A DNA stretch of 64,000 bases from Cosmopolites sordidus (GCA_031761425.1 JARFXV010000629.1:1-64000); one strand, 5' to 3'. Positions 23,406-33,440 are shown, numbered from the stretch's first letter. The notes: generated by a model not told the origin, from the letters alone. Made by a program: numbers and translations.

Positions 23406-23552
23406 TTATTGTTATTAATAACTTCTCTGTTTTGTCTAGTAAATTTTTTTTATAACATTTTTATATCTTTAAAATTTTGTTTGTTAGGCAAATTTATTAC
23501 AAAAAAGAATCACTGAGAAATTTGTTTCTGAAACTGAAAGATTCTTTCTTTA

Positions 23553-24008
23553 CATAGCCGGTCGCGTTGGTGTGGCGGTAAGAGCAGCGGCCTGCCGCTG
23601 CTTTGCCGAATCCGCGCTGGATCGGTAGCTGGTTCGATTCCAGCGCTCGGATGGTTATTTTTCTTTCTTCTGTCCGTTTATCTTTCCTAAATGTTTGTGA
23701 TTGTTTCTAGGCAAGAGTGTAAAATCCGACTACGAATTACCTCTCAGTCACGTCAGTTAAAGGCTGGGTAAGGCCGGATGCCTTCTGAGAAGTGTTCTAC
23801 GTTGGTCACTCGCCAGTCGGTAAGTTTCCTGATAGACTTATGGGTTGGCACATAACCAAGGGTTTATAGCCCGAGGGGGGTGCTGGCCTGGGTTTGTCGG
23901 AAGCTGATGACCGTGGTTCGGAACCCACGTTAAGCTGTAGGTCCAGTCGCTAAATAGCCTAGTTGCTGATGTGCCTCTAACCCTAACACTTTACTTACTT
24001 TTTTTTTG
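23553..24008 (+). mobile_element. tRNA-derived SINE inserted in the PLE arm
   Basis: Inserted exactly where the left arm reads ...TTCTTTCTTTAAATAAG; TTTA is present on both sides (23549-23552, 24009-24012). The head (23558-23650) carries an A-box-like TGGTGTGGCGG and a perfect B box GGTTCGATTCC, the internal promoter of RNA polymerase III. A GC-rich body of about 340 bp follows, ending CTCTAACCCTAACACTTTAC and a T-rich tail. It is the most GC-rich stretch of the window. Not a functional tRNA: the head cannot close into an intact cloverleaf with a normal acceptor. Confidence 0.85.
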
Positions 24009-24092
24009 TTTAAATAAGAACAGGTATTTTTGATATTTTTTGAGTTTTAGATAGTGGCGAAAAACCCAAATAAAGGAAAAAAAATAAAATGA

Positions 24093-24364
24093 TTAATGTT
24101 TTCATATGTTACTTGCTAAATAATTTGATACGGATGTAGTAAAGGCTCTTTTCTGAAATCGGTAACCAATTATTAGGATAAATTACTCCTTATATCGCCA
24201 TTAAAAACTAAACAGAGCTACATTGTTTAATTTACCAATGTTATTGCTTCAAAATTGAATTTTGACATAACTCTAACACTATTAACAGTAGTAACTAACT
24301 TAGTAACTTATAAACAGTATTAACAGTAAACCAAATATTGCAGTGAAACATACATAATTCTAGT
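24093..24364. other. AT-rich spacer, nothing recognised
   Basis: Contains a short imperfect direct repeat (taacagtagtaactaacttagtaac), no gene. Confidence 0.5.
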
Positions 24365-24752
24365 AATTAGTACACACACCGATTTGATAATTTTGGGGGT
24401 TTGGGGTTAGGGTATGGGTTATACAGTATTAGGTTATGGGGTATGGTTTTGGATTTAGGGTTGATGGTTAGGGTTTCTTTTTCGAAATATGTCACATAGA
24501 GATTAGCTATAGCTGGTTGGAATGGGTGAACCTATAGAAGCACCGTCTGTGGGGGTTTAGGTCTTCTCGATTCTGTACCGAAAAGACCTAAACAATGTCT
24601 TAACCTATATAAACAGCATACACCAGATCATCAAATTTACATTAGAAATTGAAATTGAAATTGTTTGGGGTTAGGGTTTGGGATATGTGTTATACAGTAT
24701 TAGGTTATGGGTTCAAATAGACCCATAACCTATACAGTATTAGGTTATGGGT
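24365..24752. repeat. G-rich TTAGGG-like direct and inverted repeats
   Basis: GGGGTTAGGGTATGGGTTAT followed by ACAGTATTAGGTTATGGGG (24396-24440) is repeated at 24667-24712. The strands then flip: TTATGGGT-tcaaatag-ACCCATAA and GACCCATAACCTA (24719-24731) pairing with TAGGTTATGGGTC (24740-24752). Confidence 0.8.
24555..24593. repeat. 15-bp hairpin (one mismatch), 9-nt loop
   Basis: GTTTAGGTCTTCTCG pairs with CGAAAAGACCTAAAC. No following T run, and no reason to call it a terminator. Confidence 0.75.
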
Positions 24753-25062
24753 CAAATCAAATCAAATCAAATCAAATCAAACCAAACCAAACCAAACCAA
24801 ACCAAACCAAACCAAACCAAACCAAACCAAACCAAACCAAATCAAACCAAACCAAACCAAACCAAATCAAATCAAATCAAATCAAATCAAATCAAATCAA
24901 ATCAAATCAAATCAAATCAAATCAAATCAAACCAAACCAAACCAAACCAAACCAAACCAAACCAAACCAAACCAAATCAAACCAAACCAAACCAAATCAA
25001 ATCAAATCAAATCAAATCAAATCAAATCAAATCAAATCAAATCAAATCAAATCAAATCAAAT
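24753..25062. repeat. CAAAT/CAAAC pentanucleotide satellite, blockwise
   Basis: About 62 tandem 5-bp units. Blocks of CAAAC and CAAAT alternate, and the block order (long CAAAC, single CAAAT, short CAAAC, long CAAAT) occurs twice, so a higher-order unit of about 150 bp was duplicated. The open frames rich in KSNQI and KPNQT are artefacts of the 5-bp period. Confidence 0.95.
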
Positions 25063-25337
25063 TACCAATTGACTTAACCAATGAAATTTTGGCGAAACCT
25101 TGTCAAGAATAAAAAATCTCCAACTAACAGATTGATACCTGCAATAAATTATATTTATTCCGTGAACTGAAACTCCGTGAAAACAAAGTTTGGTTTTCTT
25201 TCCGATTGTCCTCTTCCATGTAGTACTCGATGTACATTTTCTTCTTTTTCTGGATGGATCTTATAGTTTGTAAATCTTTCGGGTCACTATATGCTTATTA
25301 TAAAGGCTATTTTTCTAGTTTGTCTAAATTTCCGATA
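25063..25337. other. Spacer, nothing recognised
   Basis: No coding homology seen. Confidence 0.5.
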
Positions 25338-26146
25338 GGGATATCAAAGGAACTGTGAATGTGAGCGCAAATCTGTAAACATGTGTTTCAATAGTCAGGA
25401 AAATCATGATGGAACGTTTAACATCAAAGCAACGCTTGAACATTGTCGAATTTTTTTATCAAAATCAGTGTTCTGTGCTCACTTCGTGAATTTGAACTTC
25501 GTGATGGATTCGCCAAATTATCGACAAATTCGGAACCTATTTTATTTGTTGTATATTTTAACAAAAATAAGATAAAAAACTGTGCGTGCCGCAAAAAATA
25601 TTGCCGCTGTTGCTGGCAGTGTAGATGAAGATCCAAATGTATCAATTCGTCGCCGTTCACAGGAAGTTGGGCTTTTTTATTCGACTATATGGATTATTTA
25701 ATTCCAAATTTGAATGGTATTGATTTGGAGGAAATGTGGTTCCAATAGGATGGCTCCACATGTCATGCAGCCAACGCAACAATCGATTTACTAAGGAAAC
25801 AATTCTGTGAGACAATTATTTCGAGGAACGGACCTGTTAATTGGCCACCACAAGGTGTGATTTCACGCCTGTGGATTATTTTCTTTACGGTTATGTTAAA
25901 TGTTTGGTCTTGCCGATAAATCAGCAACTATTGACGACTTGGAAATAAACATAACCAGATAATTGCGGAAATAAGATTCCAATTGCATAAAAAGTGGCCG
26001 GAAATCGCTGCGGATATTCATCCGAAATTGTTTTCAAGCATTAATGCCATTGAATGTTATTTCATATAAAATGACTAGATTCAAGGTATCTAATTTGGTT
26101 GTTGTTTAATTTGAATTTAAAGTTCGGACACACTAAAAAATTACCC
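25338..26146 (+). mobile_element. DD41D-type mariner, internally deleted
   Basis: Right end AGTTCGGACACACTAAAAAAT..CCC lies beside TA and pairs with the TIR of 20144-21880. The left end is a shortened GGGATATC..GGAACTGTGA beside TA. Size 809 bp against about 1.15 kb because the middle of the transposase is missing. Confidence 0.8.
25412..26069 (+). pseudogene. DD41D mariner transposase, deleted copy
   Basis: Reads ERLTSKQRLNIVEFFYQNQC (first helix-turn-helix), AAVAGSVDEDPNVSIRRRSQ (linker/second helix-turn-helix), then jumps to LNGIDLEEMWFQ-DGSTCHAA (second Asp; a stop replaces Gln before DG), NATIDLLRKQF, IISRNGPVNWPP, PVDYFLYGYVK (third Asp) and a C-terminus INAIECYFI. The order equals that of 21805-20219. 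The first-Asp block is in the deleted part. Confidence 0.8.
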
Positions 26147-27185
26147 TATATTTCTAAAACGTCCATTTATGAATCTTCTGATTGCTGTAGGAACAATACT
26201 TGTTTCAGAATCAGAAGGAGGCACGGATTTCATTATCAAATTTGTATATATTCATTTTAGTGGATCTGTTTCAATTCATTGAACTGTCGGCTGTTGTTGG
26301 TCCTTCATTGTTTAAAATGGTGCTACCAACGTATGTGAGTTTTTATACCATGTCTAATGGTGCGTTTTCTATGTTTATGATTGCTGCCTCTACAGTAATA
26401 ATTATTAAAAATATTGTTTTATTTCTGTTTATGTTAAGACTAATTGTTATAGATACTATTACTAGAATCTGTCAACAATTAGCTGACATCATCTGTGTTC
26501 TCTATGTCTTCTAGCACTTTCATCAAATTTTAAGGAATTTCTCTCTATCGACAGAGGCGACATTTTGACGCCTTGTTTAACTCTGACACTGACACTGAGC
26601 ACACTTTGTAATGTATTATTTTATTGTATTAAATATATTATTTCACATTATCGTGAGTCTTTGACAGTAGATGGCATTACAAACATTAAATCTAATGTTG
26701 CACGAATAAATAGCTTCTTCGGGTCACAAACTAATTTTTGGATATTTAATACTAGTTTAAACTTTCAAATAGTTTGAACTTCCAACCGAGTCAATGCTAA
26801 AGATGATCTTATTTGAATATTTAGTTTGATTTTTTTTTCCAGTCCGTAACTCACAATTACGACGTTGATAATAGTTAGGCTGCTTTAATTTTTGCATTAT
26901 TTGAAATGTAAGTTTAAAAGTTAAGTCCATATGTAAAACAGACCACGCAATTGTCTTAATGTTAAAGCTAATTTAGGGTGAGCGTCATGATACTGATATC
27001 ATTACCATTCTCACAGACCTTATAAATATTTTCTTGTGAGCAATGAAGATAAAACTAAATTGCGTCATTTGCAATCTGAGCAAATTCAGGAGTTATGTTG
27101 AACACAATACGTTCATATCCATCTCATGCGTTCTTGCCACTTTTTTCGAATCATTGCTCTTCAGTTTCTATTAATATCGCCCTGT
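26147..27185. other. AT-rich spacer with an unassigned hydrophobic frame
   Basis: An open frame at 26200-26514 (104 codons) is Leu/Ile/Phe-rich and unbroken, but I recognise no family and see no splice or promoter context. Nothing else found in 26515-27185. Confidence 0.45.
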
Positions 27186-27189
27186 ATAA

Positions 27190-27350
27190 AAACTGTTTAA
27201 AAAGAATGTAAATTCATAATATAAATTCAAGAAACATTTTATTCTACGCTGCTTCCGACAGCTAACCTGTGAACTTTCCAAAATGAAAAATCGACGGTTT
27301 CCGGCAAAATATAAATTACCTTTTTTGAAGTATTAGCAGTCCAGATAATA
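27190..27350 (+). repeat. Unclassified dispersed repeat R, copy
   Basis: Reads GCTTCCGACAGCTAACCTGT, GAAAAATCGACGGTTTCCGG, AAATTACCTTTTTTGAAGTA in the same order as other R copies. Confidence 0.6.
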
Positions 27351-28010
27351 TTTTTTTAGTTAAACTCATTTTTGTCTAGACTACTCGAATTTAGAAATAT
27401 TAGAGGTCAGTTTATATTAATCATTTATTACTACTCTTAATTGGATACTGATATGAAATTTATGATTTTTCTTAATTGAAACAAATGCATTGAAATTCTG
27501 AAAAAAATATTTTTTTAATTTTAACTACGTTAAAGGATCTTTTCTAGACTTAATACACAAATAAATTATTGTTGTATGGAAGGTGTCTAATCTAAAACAA
27601 ATGACAAATTTTCAAGATAAAAAAAATCTGTTTATTTAGTATAAACAATTCATTCCTTTAATTACAGAATTAATTCAAATCTAACAGTTATTGCCTACAG
27701 CTACAAATATAATTGTTTCAATTAAGGGATAAGTAAATGCAGTAAAGGTCATTAATGTAAATTTCATGAGAATACGGGACTAAATTTTTAAAACCTGTAA
27801 GGGAAACACTGTTGGAACTCGAATAGGAATTTCACCGTATACAAACTAAAGATAAATCACTCTTAAACAGCGTAATTCAACTTTTCCCACAAATTCAGGA
27901 AAAAAAATCCAGGGGACGATGAATGATATTTCAAGAGATATTTTAAATAATTTTCTAAAATATGTCAATATTTCCAAATAAGTGAGTGTGAGAACTTTGA
28001 AACCTAACAG
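27351..28010. other. AT-rich spacer, nothing recognised
   Basis: Both strands read without recognisable coding or structural signal. Confidence 0.5.
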
Positions 28011-28014
28011 CGAC

Positions 28015-28467
28015 AACAGTGTTTGAAATGTAAGTGTCACTCACCAACACCTGTGTTCAATGAATTGTGTTAATTTACCATGGAAAAATACACGATTCAA
28101 CAGAGCATAGAAATTAGTTGAATGGAAGGCATTTTGGTGAAAAAAATAATCTTTTGGCGGTTTGCGGCTTAATAGATTTGTGAACAAACATAACTGCAGA
28201 ATTTGGAACGATGTTATTGCAAGATACGTGTCTTGGACGCACTATTTCGCGAAATGCCAAGTAGCCATCAAGGTCGTGCGATCTCATGCAATTGGATTAT
28301 TTTTTGTGGAGTTATGTTAAATCTCCAGAATGAGTTCCACCAGAAGAAGGACAGGAGGACATTTGAACGACAATAGTTTCAAAACATAATGTCACTACTT
28401 GTTTTTGGAAGTAAATAAAAAGCATTGTGTCTCATTTTAAAGTTCTGACACTCTTATTGAAAAACCC
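28015..28467 (+). mobile_element. Short deleted DD41D-type mariner
   Basis: Starts near GTTTGAAATGTAAGTGTCAC and ends AGTTCTGACACTCTTATTGA..CCC, related to the DD41D TIRs. Coding remnants: MEKYTIQQSIEIS (N-terminus at 28080), FVNKHNCRIWN (between first and second Asp) and, in another frame, ISRNAK-PSRSCDLMQLDYF with LWSYVKS (third Asp). Three small pieces of a transposase joined by deletions in 450 bp. Confidence 0.68.
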
Positions 28468-29135
28468 TTTTTAATTTTGAAAAAAAAACTGCAAAATTAT
28501 GTTTAGTACATGTTTTACTAATTTTTATTTCAAAAAACTTGCGATTAAAGTTTCGATAAAACTTCTTCTTGACAGGCATGATTTATTTAAATGTTTTCGA
28601 CCTCTTCTTCAGGCGTACTTCTTAATTTTTTTTATGAAGAACAACATTTTAAAGAAACTTCAAAATCAGAAAACTTTATATTCGGCGTCTTTCCCAACAA
28701 TTTATCCGAAAACCCACTGGATGGAACATCCACAATTTGCTCCAAAGAAATACGTATTTTGTAACATTAATAACCTGAAAAATGTTTATCTCGTAAAATG
28801 CCAATGACTTTCGTAAAACCTCTATGTTCAGGAATTAATTTTACAGAACATTTAACAAAGTTATTATGCCATTCGTTTGGACTGGTAATTAAAATAACAG
28901 ACTAATTTTTTTTTCTAGTTGACTTAAAAGCATATTTATAAAAATATCCTGAAAAATATAGTTTATTTATTAATGAAATTTTAATCAGTTGTTTATTTTT
29001 GAATAGGTCAATTCTTTTTAGGAGACTAGAGTGGAAATATAAGGAATGAAGAAAATGAAAATACATTACGTTACACAGAAATCCGAACACCAAATAAAAA
29101 TGATGTAATTTGAATAATATTTTCTGTATATGTTT
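28468..29135. other. AT-rich spacer, nothing recognised
   Basis: Open frames at 28499-28807 and 28902-29093 have no recognisable domain and skewed AT-driven composition. Confidence 0.5.
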
Positions 29136-29139
29136 ACCA

Positions 29140-30200
29140 TGGCAAAAACAAAATATGGTTACATTTTCAACCTTTCAAATCAATTTGGAATATCGTTTTT
29201 TATGAGGGTTTTTGTGATTCGCGCTGCATGTTATTGGGCAGTAGGTTAAATTTGTAGCTGCAGTAAATCCAATGTTTGCAAAGTGTTTTCCGAAATGTTG
29301 TACACCATATCTCGTGTGCAAAGAAATGCTAACTTTTGCCAACTTACCGAGTTTGACACGGGACGGATAGTTGGACTACGAAAGGCTGGTCCCTCTTTTT
29401 GGTAAATTACTCGCAGACTGAACATAAATCTACATACTGTGTTAAGATATTGTCAGGCATGACTTCAGGAAACCCGTACACATCGAGTCAGGTGTACAAG
29501 ACCACACAGAAAAACAACATAACTCCAAGATCTCCGCCTGAAGCGGTTGGCTTTAAGGGACCGCTTCTTTACCACTAGGATAATTGCAAATCAATGGTAT
29601 GCAGAACACGGAAGACCCATAGTAATGAGGAGTGTTTTATCGTCGGATAAGAACATTGGACTTTTTTCATATTGTTCGCACTGGGCGCTCCCTCTAACTC
29701 TAGAGCATTGACGCAATCGACTTGAGTGGTCTCAAGTCTGGTAGAGAACTGCTATTGTGGGACGACGAATGGAAGATAGTAGTATTTAGTTACGAGTCTG
29801 AATTTTGTTTAGACATGCATGATGGCCGGGCACAAGTGAGAAGACGACGTGGTGAAGGATGAGATCCATAGATTTGGGATTATGGTCATTGCTTATGGCC
29901 CTAGGTCATCTGTAGTGTTCATCAGAGGAAACATGACCGCACTCTGTTACGTCCAAGATATTGTAGATCTTTGTCTCATAACATACTTAAGGACACCCCC
30001 AAACCCTATTTTTCAACAAAATAATGCTCGGCGACATGTAGCAAGGGTCACACTGGACTACTTCGACCATGCTAAAATTAATGTACTGCTATGGACTTCA
30101 ATATCTCCTGATTTAAAGCCCAGTTGAACATGTAGGAGATATGATCGGTAGAAGGCTACTAGATTTACAAAAACCTCCTCAAATTTTAGTGAATATTAAG
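29140..30200 (+). pseudogene. Tc1-family transposon remnant, family copy 2
   Basis: Sister of 5270-6110 with more of the gene kept. Pieces in order: SRVQRNANFCQLTEFDTGRI then VGLRKAGPSF (first HTH), a second HTH at 29440-29640 (RRLALRDRFFTTR, NQWYAEHGRP), first-Asp area around 29770-29830, RRRGEG, IMVIAYGPRSSVVFIRGNMT, ALCYVQDIVDLCLITYLRTP, FQQNNARRHVARVTLDYFDH (second-Asp block with Asp replaced by Asn in QQNNA), LLWTSISPDLKPS in place of the final Asp/Glu block. Contains frameshifts; the 92-codon frame at 29849-30127 covers the centre. Confidence 0.8.
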
Positions 30201-30204
30201 CTTA

Positions 30205-30270
30205 GTGCGGATATATTATATATATATACATACATAGACATATACATATACATATACATATACATACAAT
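30205..30270. repeat. TA / CATA / ACATAT mixed microsatellite
   Basis: Short-period run of TATACA-type units after the Tc1 remnant. Confidence 0.85.
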
Positions 30271-30369
30271 TTTAATATTAAATTGATTCAAAATCTATTT
30301 TAAAAATATGTTTCGTTTTTCTTTACAAATGCTTTGTCAGTCGATTTACTTTTTTGTTATCTTTTTTCC

Positions 30370-30545
30370 CTCGTTTTAAAAACTTTTATCGGAATTTAAA
30401 ATCAGACTACATTATAATCCAGGCTTTTTCCAGCTAATCCAGAAACTCTTCGAATGAAACATCGACTATTTCCGGAAAAAAATAAATAACTTTCTTTAAG
30501 CCTTAATAATCTTGAAAGTTTACTTTAAAATTACTTAGAAAAACC
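30370..30545 (+). repeat. Unclassified dispersed repeat R, reference copy
   Basis: Core: TCAGACTACATTATAATCCA, TTCCAGCTAATCCAGAAACT, GAAACATCGACTATTTCCGG, AATAACTTTCTTTAAGCC. Used here as the reference for the other copies. No coding potential or TIR seen. Confidence 0.75.
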
Positions 30546-30689
30546 GTAATAATTCAAAATGAGGAAAGTAAAAAAAATGTCGTTTTGTGCTGTATTAAAC
30601 TTGCATTGTTTATTAATGTTTTTTTTTTAATAATTCTACATTGCTAATTAGTGATATGATAGCAACATAAGAGGTGTAATAAAGTAATG

Positions 30690-31600
30690 AGACTAATTTT
30701 ATATAACTCATTTATTCAATTGAAATTACTTAATTAATTAATTATTTATTCAATTGAATTCCATATTATATCCTTCAAAGTAGCTGCTTTGGGAAGCCAC
30801 ACAGCGGTGAAGACTGTCTAGTGTCCTTTGAGGTAAATTTTCAACTTTGAGAAAAGAAAAAAACACAAGGAATAAAATTTGGTAAATAAGGGGGCCGGAG
30901 CCACAGTGATGTGTTAACTTGCCAAAAATTCGTTACTTGAAATCGCTGTGTGGCAAAGCGCATTGTCATGATGCAGCATCCAGGTAGGTATTCTTGATGT
31001 TCACCTCACACGAATGATCCTTTTTCGAGGGCTTTCAAGAATTCTCGGTAAAAATGCAGGTATACCATTTAGCATTGAGGGCCAAATTCCTTATCTTTGA
31101 TCCTTGGTTTGCCCATTCCAACTTTTTTACCATGGCAAGATTGAATTAAACCATTCCTGGCCCTGGAACTTCGATTCCGTGTTATATTAAAGAATTAAAG
31201 ACTCGTCACCACACGTGCCAGCAAAAGACAGTAATTTTCAATCTGTTTAAAAAAAACAAGTCGTTTTTACCGCCTGTTGTACTTTTGTTTCTGTGGAAGA
31301 TTTTTTCGAACCATTTTTGTGCAGATCTTCTTTATCTCCAATTCATTGATCAAAATCTAATGAACGGTTGTGTGAATCAAACTCAACTCTTTCTCAATCA
31401 TTCTGACCATTACCCAATGATCAGAATGCACAAGAGTTATGCGTACATTTTCACCGCTTGTTTTAGTTGAAGGCCTGCTGCGAAGTTTATCTCCTATTGA
31501 GTCTCGGTTTTCGAGAATGCCTTAAACAACCTGAAAACCCTGAGATCTGGATAATATTTTAAAAGTTTCCAGAGGCCTGTTGAAGATTTGCAAAAATTTA
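30690..31600 (-). pseudogene. DD34D mariner transposase, duplicated unit 1
   Basis: Minus strand, from the N side: NRDSIGDKLRSRPSTKTSGE, VRITLVHSDHWVMVRMIEKE, LSLIHTTVH-ILINELEIKK, ICTKMVRKNLPQKQKYNRR (second HTH and linker), a damaged first-Asp area, YREFLKALEKR, a second-Asp block LHHDNALCHTAISSNEFLA readable in the third frame, PPYLPNFIPCVFF where SPDLSPCDFF is expected, and the terminal CVASQSSYFEGYN. At least one third-block Asp is replaced by Asn. Frameshifts and stops throughout. Plus-strand frames here are shadows. Confidence 0.75.
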
Positions 31601-31604
31601 TGAT

Positions 31605-31908
31605 CAGGAGGTATAATTGGACCGAATTTGTTTCAGAATGCTGCTGGCGAAGCTGTAACTTTAAATGGTGCTCGATATCGTGAGATGATAACTAGATTTT
31701 TGTGGTCTGAATTGAATAATATTGATCCGGAGAATATGTGGTTCCAACAGGACAGCGCTAAACCTCACTCTGCTAATGAAATAGTCGATTTATTGAGATA
31801 AATATTTCCTAGGCAAATTATTGCAAGAAACGGTGATGTTAATTGGCCACCAATATCATATGATTTGACACCTTTTGACTATTTTCTTTGGAGATACTTT
31901 AAAAGCTA
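31605..31908 (+). pseudogene. DD41D mariner catalytic fragment, unit 1
   Basis: One frame with a single stop: GIIGPNLFQNAAGEAVTLNG, ARYREMITRFL, PENMWFQQDSAKPHSANEIV (second Asp), LLR-stop-IFPRQIIARNGDVN, WPPISYDLTPFDYFLWRYF (third Asp). Spacing between the Asp residues is 41 counting the stop position. The N-terminal half is missing; the left junction falls in the reversed mariner. Confidence 0.82.
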
Positions 31909-31959
31909 GGTCTATTTTGTCAGTCAATTTCCTTTTTTGTTATATGTTTGGCCTCGCTT

Positions 31960-32115
31960 TAAATAGTTTTATAGGAATTTAAAATCAGACTACATTATAA
32001 TCCAGGCTTTTCCAGCTAATCCAGGAACTCTTCGAATGAAACATCGACCGTTTCCGAGAAAAAATAAATAACTTTCTTTAAGACCTTAATAGTCTGGAAA
32101 ATTTATTTTAAAATT
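31960..32115 (+). repeat. Unclassified dispersed repeat R, copy in unit 2
   Basis: Duplicate of 30370-30545 with few differences, part of the tandem duplication rather than an independent insertion. Confidence 0.75.
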
Positions 32116-32269
32116 ACTTACAAAAATCCTAATAATTCAAAATGAGGAAAGTAAAAAAATGTCGTTTTGTGCTGTATTAATTATTGTTTTTTTTTAATAA
32201 TTCAACATTGCTAATTAGTGATATGATAGCAACATAATAGTTGTTGTAATAAAGTAATGCGACTTATTT

Positions 32270-33230
32270 TATATAACTTATTTATTCAATTGAAATTACA
32301 ATTCCACATTATATCCTTCAAAGTAGCTACTTTGAAAGCCACACAGCGGTGAAGATTGTGTATCACTCTTCATAGCAGTGCTCAAACTCCGATAACCTTC
32401 GATTACCGTGATCTGATTTGTTAGAAATATTTCAATGTTTTCTAGTGCCCCAAAATAGTGTCCTTTGAGATGAATTTTCCACCTTGAGAAAAGAAAAAGA
32501 ACACAAGAATTACAATTTGGTATATAAGGGGGCTTCGGAGCCACAGTGATGTGTTAACTTGCCAAAAATTTTATTCCCAGGTAGGTATTCTTGATGTTCG
32601 TCTCACACGAATGATCCTTTTTCGAAAACTATCAAAAATTCTCGGTAAAAATGCAGATATACCATTTAGCATTGAGGCACAAATTCCTTATATTTGATCT
32701 TTGGTTCGCCCATTCTAGCTTTTTTGGCCATGGTAAGATTGAATTATACCATTCCTGGCTCTGGAGCTTCGATTCCGGGTTATATTAAAAAATTCACGAC
32801 TCGTCACCAGTAATCCTACGTTCCAGCAAAAGACAGTAATTTTCAATCTCTTTTTAAAAAAAGCAAGACGTTTTTACCGCCTATTGTACTTTTAATCCTA
32901 CGAAAGGTTTTTTCGAACCATTTTTGTGCAGATCTTCTTTATCCCCAATTCATTGGTCAAAATCTAATGAACGGTTCAAAGTCAACTCTTTCCCAATAAT
33001 TCCCAACCATCACCCAACGATTAGAACGCACAAGATTTTTGCGTACATTGTCGCCGTTTTCTTTCAGTTGAAGGCCTGTTGCGAAGTTGATCGCCTATTG
33101 AGTCTCGGTTTTCGAGAGTGCCTTAAACAACCTGGAAACTTGGGATCTGGATACAATTTTAAAAGTTTCCAAAGGCCCATTGAAGATTTGCAAACATTTC
33201 CGCCCCACTGTGCTCAATTCTGAATAGTTC
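32270..33230 (-). pseudogene. DD34D mariner transposase, duplicated unit 2
   Basis: Counterpart of 30690-31600. The C-terminus is better kept in one open frame (32296-32544): FLFSRWKIHLKGHYFGALEN, IEIFLTNQITVIEGYRSL, CGFQSSYFEGYNVEL, the normal end of this transposase family. The N-terminal linker region is readable at 33130-32850. The central part with the second Asp is shorter than in unit 1. Confidence 0.75.
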
Positions 33231-33440
33231 TCACTTATTTTCAAAACACACTAGAAAAATTTGGTTTACGAAAAGAATTGATACAGAACACCAAGTGATT
33301 CTAGGGAGTTCAACATCGTACTAAAGACGCAAGGATTTAGCTCTGAAGGCATATAAGTTTCAAATAATATAGGAACTAAAGCAACTGGATTATATTCAAA
33401 ACTTCGTGCATTTGTCAATTGGATCAAAGAACAAACATAT
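33231..33440. other. Junction DNA between mariner fragments
   Basis: Shares CCAAGTGATTCTAGGGAGTT with 7856, otherwise unassigned. Confidence 0.45.

Larger units (their letters stand above)
22474..24092 (-). mobile_element. Penelope-like element end with ~200-bp inverted arms
   Basis: The left arm (22474-22674) and the right arm (23446-24092, minus an inserted SINE) are near-identical inverted copies: CTTTATTTGGGTTTTTCGCC, AACTCAAAAAATATCAAAAA, AAATTTGCCTAACAAACAAA. Between them on the minus strand is a PLE C-terminus with GIY-YIG endonuclease. No reverse transcriptase is present, so this is a truncated copy followed by an inverted terminal duplicate, a structure known for Penelope insertions. 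Confidence 0.8.
30338..33195. repeat. Tandem duplication, unit about 1.58 kb
   Basis: 30338-31600 and 31916-33190 align along their full length in direct orientation: GTCAGTCGATTT/GTCAGTCAATTT starts, repeat R, GCTAATTAGTGATATGATAG, then a reversed mariner. Differences are scattered substitutions and small indels (for example about 90 bp more in the second unit at 32355-32450). A DD41D fragment follows each unit. Confidence 0.85.

Noticed and set aside
23555..23650. A tRNA gene
   Set aside because: A and B boxes are present, but the acceptor stem does not close, the unit continues into a long body, and it is bounded by a target duplication, so it is a SINE head.
24555..24593. Rho-independent terminator
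   Set aside because: There is a hairpin but no T tract, and the genome is eukaryotic.
24365..24752. True telomere
   Set aside because: Repeats are irregular and internal to the window, with transposons on both sides; only telomere-like motifs are claimed.
24753..25062. CRISPR array
   Set aside because: Five-base units with no spacers, in eukaryotic DNA.
24707..25112. Two 121-codon open frames with Lys-Ser/Pro-Asn-Gln repeats
   Set aside because: Period-5 DNA with no stop codon in several frames; no flanking coding signal.
26200..26514. 104-codon hydrophobic frame, possible membrane protein
   Set aside because: No family resemblance, no splice sites or neighbouring coding pieces; AT-rich DNA gives Phe/Ile/Leu-rich frames by chance.
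28499..28807. 102-codon open frame
   Set aside because: Lys/Phe/Leu-rich with no recognisable domain; lies in a gap between element remnants.
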